Positions 19,945 to 29,749 of a stretch of DNA of 64,000 bases are shown here, one piece after another. Below the pieces are notes generated by a model. It made no database searches. It was not told the DNA's origin and worked only from the letters and a program-made list of their open reading frames with translations. The translations under genes and the position numbers were made by a program. The DNA lies in assembly GCA_002803225.1 (NCBI GenBank), contig NXFV01000163.1:1-64000 (forward strand), given 5' to 3'. Source of the stretch: Gamarada debralockiae (Eukaryota > Ascomycota > Leotiomycetes > Helotiales > Hyphodiscaceae). Numbering within the stretch: position 1 is the first letter of the stretch; each line of letters begins with the position of its first letter.

Positions 19945-22755
19945 TTAAGCATCGTAACCAGCAGCAACACCGGGAGCAGGTCCCTCCAGATCCACTGCCT
20001 CAACGGTATTTCTAATCTTCGCGCTCTCGTTGACCAAATTGCCGAAATACTTTCGTGCGACCTCGCTCTCGCCGCGAATCTTTCGCGTTTCTTCGCGCTT
20101 GGAGCCAAGTTGCTCGACGGAACGTTGAAGGCCGACGCGCAGGTTGTCGGCGGGGAAGCGGAGGACTTTGCGGACAGCGGAGGAGATGCGGTCGCTGTTT
20201 GCGTGAACGTAATCGATTGCTGCGAGCTGCTGGGAGATTTTGGTTGTAAGGCGGTGGGGGAGGGTATTGGGAATTTGGTTGAGGATGTAGGCTGCGGCGG
20301 CAATGGCTAAAATATGTTAGCTTTTGTGTCATATGGAGGGTGCAGGTAACTTACCAGTTGCGATGATTCCGGGAATGATGAGTCGTCGCATGTTGTTGTT
20401 GCCAAAGACCTTTGCTGCCCCAAGAGCGCCGTCAATCCAGCCAAATCCACCGACCATACGGCCGCCGACTACTGTTGCTACTGTCAAGGCCATACCACCT
20501 CCAGCTACCTTTTCTTGTCTATTCATAATGGCCGACAAGTCGAAGAAATCCCACAGCTCAGTCTCGATCTCAATTTGCTTGGCAAGAATGTCACGCTTCC
20601 GCTTGAACATAACTTCCGGCCTGAAGCTCAAATCCGTGTACTCGTCGCCAAGATGTAAAAGCCCTAGCTGCTTGATCGAGCTGACACCCTCCGATGTCTT
20701 TCTTCTGGCATGCTCCTCGCAGTTTGTAACAGAGGTCGAGATCTGCGAGAGGATGGCCTCCTTCAGATCCTCTGCATAGTCGAACGCGCTCAGAAGACCA
20801 GGATACGCCACACCGAGATCCTCATCTGCTGCCCGAGATATTGAGGAGTTGAGTGTTGACCGAGTGTGATCGTATATCTCTTTACAAGTCTGATCAATAG
20901 TTCGATCAATATCATCGCTGACTTCCGCCTTGGCTTTCTTGGAGGCTTCGAGAGCAGGTTCGATGTCGGCTAACTCCTTTGTTACACGATCAAGCTCTGA
21001 TTGTGCAACTTCTTGGTTAACTGAAGCAAGAGTTTGTACATCACCGAGAACGTTGAGTAGGTAGTTCTTAGCTGGTGCCAGCTTGGATCGCGCACGTTTC
21101 TCGAGCACAAAGCGCCGCAGTGACTGTTCAAGATTCTGGAAGTCCTGGATCGACTCCTTGTCCTTCCCTTTGCCCTTTCCTTTCCGATCCGAACCGTCAT
21201 CGCCATCTCCTCCACCGCCTCCACTTGAACTTCCACTACCATTGCCGCCGTTGCCTCCAGGTGGTGGTGGTGCTGTTGGGATGGCTTTACTCGAAACGAA
21301 GTGGACTAACTCAGCTGACTCCTTGAACGTCCGAGGACTGAGACCGGCAACTTGTTCCAAGATCTTCTTCTGGCATCGTTCCCTGTCCTTAATGTTATCA
21401 TAACCGTTGACGACGATGAAGATGTACGCTTTCTCCGCAGCTGCAGCCCAAAGAAACTCCTTAGCCGTAATCGTGAAATGATTTGCAGCTGAAACGACGA
21501 ATACAACCACATCGATTTCCTCTTGCCGGGCAAAGACAGCGGTCGTCTTCGTCGTGTCCATGTTGAGACCTGGAGCATCAATGATCGAGATATCCACGAC
21601 TCCATTGTTCAGCAGCGACTCGTCAATAGTACGTACGTCCCTGACGTATACTTTGCATTGCGTGTAGGTATCGTTATCGGTAACGAGCTTCTCAAGGTCA
21701 TGCAGCGTATAGACGTCGTACGTGCTCTCGTCATGTCGGTTGTATATCACCTCCTTATGTATAGCATGTACCTCCTCAATGCCGCCGTTTTCCCTCGCGT
21801 CCAACACCTCGCAAAAGATGCTCGTACATGGTTGCTGATCCTCCGGTAATATCTTCCTTCGTAGTAGTGCATTGCAGAATGTTGATTTCCCCGCATTCAA
21901 GTCTCCAGTGACCAACACCTTACTTGACGTATCCTCTATCCGGTCTCGAAGTGATAGGAGGTGCTTGATGCTTAAACTAATCTTCCCATCCAGAAGCGAC
22001 GCTATCGACCCCTTTTCCAACGAATGAACCAATTCCGTTTGGTGCAATGCTCCTAGCTTCAGGTCCAATTTCAATACAGAGAACTCTTGTGCAATTTGTG
22101 GTGTAACAAGCCGGGGCTCTGGGGTGGTTCTTTGCTCCGCTACCTTGCTGGATTCGGCCTCAGTGCTATCTTCCCCTATCGATGTTTGTGCACGTCGCAT
22201 CAGTCCTGGCCTAGGCGGTGATGCATTTGATGCATCCGGGAGATTCGACTGTGTATGCGTAACGCTAGGCCGTAATTCCGGTCTTGGGGGGATCGATGTT
22301 TCGGCGCGTTGAACAGAAGGATAGGTTGCTGGCCAAGTGGCGTTCTCCTCTTGCAGGCCCTTCAACAAATCCACCACTCTGTTGATCGACCGACCAAGTG
22401 CCACACGGTGTTGATTGTACCATAATTGATGTATGGCGCTTGCTTGTATCCGCCTCTCATTCTCCGCAGCTTCGCTCGTCTCTGCTCTCGGCATTGGTGA
22501 ATGTGCAGGAGTAGGCCTGTCTTCAGTCAAGGCAGGATTCCATACTGGCGGAGCGCCGTTCAAACTATCTCCAGCGACGCTTCCACCATACCCGGAATCA
22601 TTGTCTAACAAAGCTTGCAGTCGGGCAGCGCTCTCTGAAGTTGATCCAGATCCCACAGTGACATATTGTGGACGATTCGACGCGCGCGAATTGTTCGAAC
22701 TCGACTCCCCTCCTTCCGAAGCCTTTCCCTTGCCTTTGTAATATTCCTGGCTCAT
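19945..22755 (-). CDS. fzo1: Mitofusin, mitochondrial outer-membrane fusion GTPase
   Basis: Two exons (22755-20355 and 20306-19945) with a GTAAGT-AG intron, 920 residues. The dynamin-type GTPase domain shows G1 GDLNAGKST (~residue 287), G3 DAPGL (~395) and G4-region VVNGYDN (~452). A Gly/Ser/Asp then Lys-rich loop follows at ~505-545, then heptad-like helices. Two adjacent membrane segments (MALTVATVVGG...GALGAAKVF and IIPGIIATAIAAAAYIL) lie at ~750-810, then a C-terminal coiled coil, the Fzo1/mitofusin topology with both ends in the cytosol. The ~250-residue N-terminal region is low-complexity. The intron falls inside the second membrane segment. The frame is open 32 codons upstream, but MSQEYYKGKGKA at 22755 is the more natural start. 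Divergent from vps2 over 449 bp. Confidence 0.93.
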
Positions 22756-23204
22756 GGTAATGTTGTGTGAACCATTCGTCGGGGTGGGCCGATTTTCTTG
22801 AATGTTGTGATGATTCTTGGATGCTTGATTCCGGAAAGAGAGGCGAATCATTCCGCATAATCTTAGCGTAAATTTCTGCCTTCACGTGCAGTCGAGATAT
22901 CTCGACGTTGCAAATATAAATCCATATCTTCTGGAGATGTTTTGAATATAATTTAAATCAATTACTTCTTCAAAACGTTGAATCTTATAAAATAATTCAC
23001 CGTCCTTTTCCTAGCGATTTTACTCATTCTCTGCACTTACCCCTGCATATTGGCCTCAATACCAAGGTGTGAAGTCTTCTCCACCTTGGTACGCTAAGAT
23101 TGTGGTTTCGATAAAAGAGATGACGCGGGCAACGCAGGCAACCTCGATTGAGCTTCTTTAAATTCCATTTCCGCAGACAAAACACCTCCGGACCATCATC
23201 CACC
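22756..23204. promoter_or_regulatory. Shared divergent promoter of fzo1 and vps2
   Basis: The start codons of the two genes point away from each other with 449 bp between. The middle (22.9-23.0 kb) is AT-rich, and pyrimidine-rich leader-like DNA precedes the vps2 ATG. No named factor site stands out. Confidence 0.55.
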
Positions 23205-24039
23205 ATGAACGTAAGATACCTCTCTATCTGCCCCATTTACTCAATTAATCATAACCTCCCAGATCATCGAATGGGCCTTCGGAAAGCGCATGACGCCCGC
23301 CGAGCGTTTGCGCAAGCATCAGCGATCGCTTGAGAAGACCCAGCGAGAGTTAGACCGCGAGAGAGTGAAGCTGGAGAACCAAGAGAAGAAGTTGATAACG
23401 GAGATCAAGAAGAGCGCGAAGAATGGACAGATGGGGGCTTGCAAAATCCAAGCAAAGGATTTGGTTCGGACGAGGCGGTATATTGAGAAATTCTATTCGA
23501 TGAGGACACAATTACAGGCGATTTCTTTGCGGATACAGGTACGGAGTCCTATTGATTTTGCGAACGGGCAGTTGGCTAATCTGGGAATGTTACAGACGGT
23601 ACGGACGAATGAGCAGATGATGCAGGCCATGAAGGGCGCAACTGGTGTTCTGGGCAACATGAATCGAAGCATGAACCTGCCTGCTTTACAACGGATAGCT
23701 ATGGAGTTCGAAAAGGAGAACGACATCATGGATCAGAGGCAGGAGATGATGGATGATGCTATCGATGATGTTACCGGATTGGAGGATGAGGCTGAAGGAG
23801 AGGAAGTCGTCGAGCAGGTGCTGGAGGAGATTGGAGTTGATCTAAGACAGGCTGTAAGTTCTCTATACTTACTGCTGTGATCCCAGATGCTAATTGTTTT
23901 GCAGATGGGTGAAACTCCCACAGGACTGCAGAACACCGCTGTGGCAGAGGGTCGGGTGGCACAAGCTATTGGAGGAGGTGGAGCTGGTGATCCTGGAGAC
24001 GATGATCTCCAAGCGAGACTGGACAGTTTGAGACGATGA
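23205..24039 (+). CDS. vps2: ESCRT-III subunit Vps2/CHMP2-like
   Basis: Three exons (23205-23210, 23263-23853, 23905-24039), 243 residues. The first exon codes only Met-Asn; the second starts IIEWAFGKRMTPAERLRKH, the near-invariant opening of Vps2/Did4/CHMP2A. The N-terminal helical hairpin is basic and includes LDRERVKLENQEKKLITEIKK and MGACKIQAKDLVRTRR; the C-terminal half is acidic (DDVTGLEDEAEGEEVVEQVL). The end, DDDLQARLDSLRR, matches the MIT-interacting motif that recruits the Vps4 ATPase. The family works on endosomal membranes in multivesicular-body formation and other reverse-topology scission. Both introns are GT-AG and short. Length is normal for the family. Confidence 0.94.
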
Positions 24040-25278
24040 GTAGGATTGCGTTTGAGATACCGAATTGGCGTTCTCGATAGCCGAGTTGTGGAGTTTTAGC
24101 CATGGATTCCGTGGAACATACAGCCTTGCCCGTGGCATTGAACTTTGCGGAATTGAGCCGCCGCCTTGTGATCTGCCCGCGGAGATGCCTTGTGGATGGA
24201 TAGGATAGGTTCTAGATCCTACCGTCCCTGGATAATTGGGGTTATGCAGAACATCTTTGGAACCTGGAAGGAGACTTGTTCTAATTAGTATTTAGATATT
24301 GTGAAGACGGCGATAACCCCCTCCTGTTGCTCCAATTCCACTGCAGAAACAGATCTTCGGACCCGGGCTATTTGGCATCCGACCCTGATTGCGGGGAAGA
24401 TGCACTGCAGGACTGGATGGACTACACAGCCTTCCTTGATGGAGTGGTAATCCTCCCAAGCGCTTACAATACCATGTTCCCTCCCATACTCACCTAGAAG
24501 CGTATTCTGTGAAGAGCTGAGACGTGAATAATCTTCAACGATTGTCACGTTGAAACACGCTTTCTTACCACCCCGCGTCCGTCTTCCCACAAAGACCATC
24601 CACGGTACCCCTGCAATCGATTGCATCCCAAAAATTACGTATCGCTTGTGCTTCTAGAGCTCTTCATTTGCGGATTTACCCTCTCCATTCTACCCAGAAA
24701 GATCTTGTCACTGCCGCATCTTTCTACCCCCCTACCAGAAGCGCCAGGGACAAGAATACGGGAGTAGTCCATCCAAGTACCGCTACGACGTCTCCGGTAA
24801 ACGGCAATCCTTCTACGCAGATCCAACACCCCGGGATCATCTTTCGAGACCCGAACGATTTACTGAACCTTTTCACATTTTCACAATAGTAAGTTCAAGA
24901 TTGAAGCCTCTGGAACGTGTTCTCAGTTCAAACCCGTGGCGCGTACTTGAACTGCCCGTTACCCCGCCACGATGTCATCGCAGAGCTAACTTCCAGCCAG
25001 CCGTCTGGAACCAACATTACGACGACCACGATACAAGGCAGTCCACGACACATTCCCAAACGGACTCTCTCACGAATAATCACACACAACGAATCCCTTC
25101 ATCCCGAAATTCCTCACCTACCATCTTCCACTGATCTCACGACCGCGTCAACCATTCCTCCCACGACCCTATTACCTTCTCTTCACCAGTCTCCTCACGA
25201 GACACATAGCGCGAAGTCAGCAAAGTGGCAGGAAATAAGAGGAGGAGCTTTTCCTCCCAGGGAGGTCTGCTAAACAGA
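24040..25278. other. vps2 3' flank and long 5' region of the PP2C gene
   Basis: About 1.2 kb with several open frames but no recognisable domains. From 24.9 to 25.2 kb the plus strand is pyrimidine-rich, as in fungal promoters and 5' leaders. CTGCTAAACAG directly before the PP2C ATG could be the end of a leader intron. Confidence 0.45.
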
Positions 25279-27241
25279 ATGTTTGGCAGCTCTGGGTCGC
25301 CCCCGAAGGACGGCAGTTCCGATGGAGGTGGTTCAGATTCCGCCGGAGAATCGTCGACGACAGCGAACACAACCGATTCCTCCACCTCATCGAAACCTTC
25401 CGAAGATACTGGCGCTGGTGAGAAACGCAGTGGTAACGGTAGCCCTCAGGGACGTCCCGCCGGAGATAATGGAGCTACAGGAGAGAAGAAGCGTAAGAGT
25501 AGTGGAGTTGGCAGCAAGGCCAGCTCTCTTCTTGCAAGCGCGAAGAATTCATTACATTTCAGTCAAAGCCCGAACTCGGCAGGTCTCATGCGTGGCGCTG
25601 AACAGAGTACACAGACACCGCTACAGAGACTTGGAAAGCAAGATCCGGCGCTAAGTGTTCCCCAAGGTCAACATAACAATTCTGCTGGAGAGTCGCATCC
25701 TGGACCTCGGTCAACTTTCAGGGTTGGTGTCTGGGAAGACAAGAACAAGAAATGCCGTCGAACAATGGAAGACACACACGCTTTCCTCTACAACTTCTTA
25801 CATACCCCAGCACCAGTCTTAGGAGCCGATTCCACTGCCTCGACTGCTAGCCAAAAGTCGACCGAGGAGCTCGCAAATACCGAATCTACAACCAGCCTTA
25901 CCCCAACCGCATCCTCGACCGAGATGATGGAGACTGACAACGGTTATTTCGCTATCTTCGACGGACATGCAGGTACATTTGCAGCAGATTGGTGCGGCAA
26001 GAAGCTTCACATTATCTTAGAAGAAACTATCCGCAAGAACCCCAATACCGCCATCCCAGAACTCCTTGATCAAACTTTCATGAATGTTGACGACCAACTC
26101 GAAAAGCTCCCTTTGAAGAACAGTGGATGCACAGCCGTCACTGCAGTCTTACGTTGGGAAGATAGGATACCAAACTCCAGCTCCGCAACCGGATCCACAG
26201 CAATTGCGCCGGCCACAGCTGCTGCGGTCAAAGCTGCGGAAGCTAGTGATCAGAAGTCAGGCGACAGTGGAGTTGATATGAGCAAGACCGCTTCGCAACA
26301 GCCCAATGCAGTTGCTAGTGCCGCGAGCGCCGCAGTTGGAACACAACAGTCTAGCGAGGCAACACATGCTAAGCTAAAAACCACTGCCTCACGTCAACGA
26401 GTTCTTTACACTGCAAATGTTGGAGATGCACGTATCATATTGTGTCGAGCTGGCAAGGCACTGAGGTTATCGTACGACCACAAGGGCAGCGATGAGAATG
26501 AGGGAAAGCGAATCGCCAATGCAGGAGGTCTGATCTTAAACAACCGCGTGAACGGAGTCTTGGCAGTTACCCGGGCCTTGGGAGATGCATATATGAAGGA
26601 CTTGGTTACTGGTCACCCCTACACAACCGAGACCGTCATCCAACCTGATGTTGATGAGTTCATTATCCTTGCTTGCGATGGCGTAAGTTCCTTCCCCTTT
26701 CCAATTCATCCGGTAATCTTACTAATGTATGAGACAGTTGTGGGACGTTTGCTCCGACCAAGAAGCCGTCGACCTCGTCCGCAACACTCAAGACCCCACC
26801 GCCGCTGCCAAACAACTCGTTGACCACGCTCTCGCTCGCTTCAGCACTGACAACCTCTCCTGCATGATAGTCCGCCTCAATAAATCCGCTCTCATCACCA
26901 CATCTAAGGACTCCGCTGCCGCCATCGGCGTAGAAGGTGATCCGCTCTCACAATCCGGCAAGATCAGCGAAGCAGAGAAGATCGTTGGAGAAGCAAAACG
27001 CAAGGTCGAGACTGATGGATTCCCAGGCTTGGGCGTAAGTGGTAGCAACAGCGGGAAGGGACACGATCCAAAGACCATTGAAGAGGATGGTCCTGGTAGG
27101 ATTAGCATGGAGAAGGTTGTGGAAGAGGAACCGGATTTGGTTGGTGGTGAGGTAGGACCGGAGGTTGATATGGAGGGTGCCAATGCGGCTAGCCCGGATA
27201 CGAGGAGTAAGTTGAAGTTACCGGCGGGTGTGCCTAAGTGA
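25279..27241 (+). CDS. PP2C-type Ser/Thr protein phosphatase (Ptc1-like)
   Basis: Two exons (25279-26682, 26738-27241) joined by a 55-bp GT-AG intron, 635 residues. After a Ser/Gly-rich N-terminus of ~145 residues the PP2C catalytic domain shows [30 protein letters not shown] (metal-binding Asp/Gly), [38 protein letters not shown] and [14 protein letters not shown], then [10 protein letters not shown], so all metal-ligand motifs are present. Two Ser/Thr/Ala-rich insertions interrupt it (~residues 175-215 and 305-370), making it longer than yeast Ptc1. Such enzymes dampen MAP-kinase stress signalling. The C-terminal ~110 residues are acidic and variable. The frame is open upstream from 25225 without an ATG, so a longer N-terminus from an unseen exon is possible. 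Confidence 0.9.
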
Positions 27242-28122
27242 CACTGGTGATGTGGGGGTGGGATTTGTGGGCGGAGAAAGTTGAGAGGTGTTGGTGGGAG
27301 CAGGCATTCATTGTAGCATGCATTGTGAGATTTCTTGCTTTAGGCTTTGGGACAGACATGAAAAGAGGAACCTGAGCTACACGCTCTTTGTGTCTTGCTT
27401 ACAGATTACGAGGACTTACAAACTTTATGCAAAAGCTTTTTGCAGATCATTCTCTCTTGATGACAATGTTTGGCTCATTTTGAGTACCTCCTAGACGGAC
27501 GGAGAATGCATGGCACTATTCCTAGCATAGGGCCATGAGGCTCCGCACTTTACTCCTACTATCCGTTACCCACAAGACTACTGTTCTACTATGATCGAAG
27601 TCTAAGCAAGAACTCAAAAGGAAACTCCTAAATAGGCGAAGCACCATAAGTCACGTGATAGAAATATCGGTGGCGGCGATAACTTTTGGGCCTCACGATC
27701 TTCGTCGTCAGCTAGATATGAATCGGAGATTGAGGCTGCGGCCAGTGCCTTGGCCGTAGGCTAAGACGTGCGCAAGTTATTTTTCGGTCATTCATTGTCT
27801 TTGGGTTTGATTCTTATGTTCCTCATTCTCTCGCTTTCCGTTCCTTTATTCGGATCAGTGATTGTCGAGTTGCGCCAAATTCGTCGCGCTGATTTGACGT
27901 GTGGACGACATTTAGCTGGCGAAACTTTTCTGGAACAAAAGCTTTGATTCTATCTTACTGGGCGGCATGCTTTGGATTGGATTTATTGCTTTCATGTATC
28001 AAGGCGTTAAGACTGATCCTGTGCATCAGTGTAGAACTTGAGCGTTTGGCAATTTCAGAGACATTCGAGTGAATAGTGGCGAGGAGGCGGATAGTTGAAC
28101 TTAGTTCCTTGACTCTCAGTCA
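27242..28122. other. Intergenic DNA after PP2C, no clear gene
   Basis: PP2C 3' flank then about 600 bp with stops in all frames. No repeat or gene signature seen; the right part may be the decayed 5' end of the neighbouring CorA-like pseudogene. Confidence 0.45.
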
Positions 28123-29575
28123 GTGGACACATGGACCATCATGCTCTTGGCTCCCTTAAGATTCATCTCGCGTGTGCTCAGTACGCCAATTTCTTTAGAG
28201 GTACCAATGCATAGGATGGCGATCGATACTATCAACAGCTGTTTCCGCAACTTGATTAATCGTTGGAATGCACTCCGCAATTATCTCGAGGATTTACTTG
28301 ACGAAGCTTATGCATTATTCAACCAAGTTCGCCACGACAAACTACTATGGGACGATGAGATATTCACACAGTCAAGGAAATATTGGGCCATCCTGTCTGA
28401 CGGAGTTCCAACTGAGCATCAGCGATAGCATTCTTCAGTAGCAAAATTACCATGATGAGCAAATAGAATCGTTGCGCAAAGCCAGTGCTCTAAGTCAATG
28501 GATATCCGAAAATTGAGAGAATTGAAAGAAGCTCATATGATGTAAAAACCCTTGCAGCTTTATTTCTCGGAAAAGCTGACTTCGACGAAGGCTCTCAGGG
28601 ATGGTCTCTTCAATGCTAGTGCTGGGGTAGAAAGCCGAGCATCTACAGGCTTGGGGAGAATGTAAAGCTGCTAACGCTTGTGGCTATTTTCTTCCTTCCT
28701 CTTGCATTCTACGCTGTAAGTCCATAGCCTCTTCACATCCGTTATTCCTGCACTTTGAATTGCTGAATCACAGCCAGTCATTATGGTCAATTAACAATAT
28801 GTTTTCAACGACAACTTTGCCCTCCAGACGTCCAAGTCCTATCAATCTCTCCGGGACCAACCCGTCAAGAAAATCAAGGACACAAAGGACAATAAGAACG
28901 ACACATCGAGGTTCTGGTCGCACAAAGGAGAACGATTCGATGCCTTCAGACCTCAGCACGAGAAGGCTCACCCTAGTGAATGATGGATCGTGATCTTCCT
29001 GTTCTGCTTACTTTCCAATAAAGTTGTTTCCATCCTTCATCTCCAACGAGCGAAGGACGGTGAGAAAAAGGAAGAGCAGAGGTCTTCGACGTCCGTTTGA
29101 TCGTCCAGCAACTCCGGTTCTGGAAGTTTGCGTTCTTCCCAGTCGTCTATCTCGGTAGAATCAATCAATTCTCAAGTTGAGTTGAACGATCAGGATGGCC
29201 TTGAAAATCAGTCGAGCTCCAAGATTTCAGACCAGAGCTACAATAATAGCAATGCACCAGAAGTAACTCCAAACTCAACGACTGCGTTACGCCGGGCGCT
29301 AAAAAATGCGATACAAGCTTCAGTCATGTCTTCTGCTCTACCACCTTCAGCCACTGTCACAATGGCAGCGCCTGAACCTAACTTCGATATACTGGCGGTA
29401 GACGAGAGCTGCCAGATGGAAAAGGGATCAAGTAAGTCGTTCAATCTAGAGCTGCAGTACCCGTCACCAAACGGCGAAATGCAACTGCAGTTGCTGAGGA
29501 TTTTCAGACGGAAGAAAAAGGAAGCCGTGACTGAGGATATGAGGCTCGTGAAGATTCACATATAAGTCATCAATG
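28123..29575 (+). pseudogene. CorA-like Mg2+ transporter family protein, multiply frameshifted
   Basis: Pieces of a fungal CorA-like protein follow one another in changing frames: RHDKLLWDDEIFTQSRKYW, LRKASALSQWISEN, KALRDGLFNASAGVESRAST with GLGEN, then the first membrane segment LLTLVAIFFLPLAFYA. A plausible intron (GTAAGT near 28710 to CCAG near 28777) leads to SLWSINNMFS, where YGMN-type CorA proteins keep a conserved loop. The frame then shifts to NFALQTSKSYQSL, and WIVIFLFCLL may be the second membrane segment. A Ser-rich tail of 145 codons is open to 29565. In-frame stops occur before SQWISEN and at several other points. Order and spacing match the family, so I read it as one inactivated gene; transport of Mg2+ is a family inference. 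Confidence 0.68.
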
Positions 29576-29749
29576 AGTAAGTTGAAACCAACAACTACGC
29601 GTCGCACAGTCCCAAAGGACCTGGGCTTCAATTACTCCCTGCGGTAATTCCGTCGCGTCCCGGTCTATCCTCAGCAATCAACCCCCACTCCTTCCTCAAA
29701 CTTTCAATCCAATCTTCCACTATCATGGTAGCGTCTCGAAAATTTAGTC

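Noticed and set aside
20982..21403. Plus-strand frames opposite the fzo1 Gly-rich loop
   Set aside because: Antisense to a GC-rich low-complexity coding stretch.
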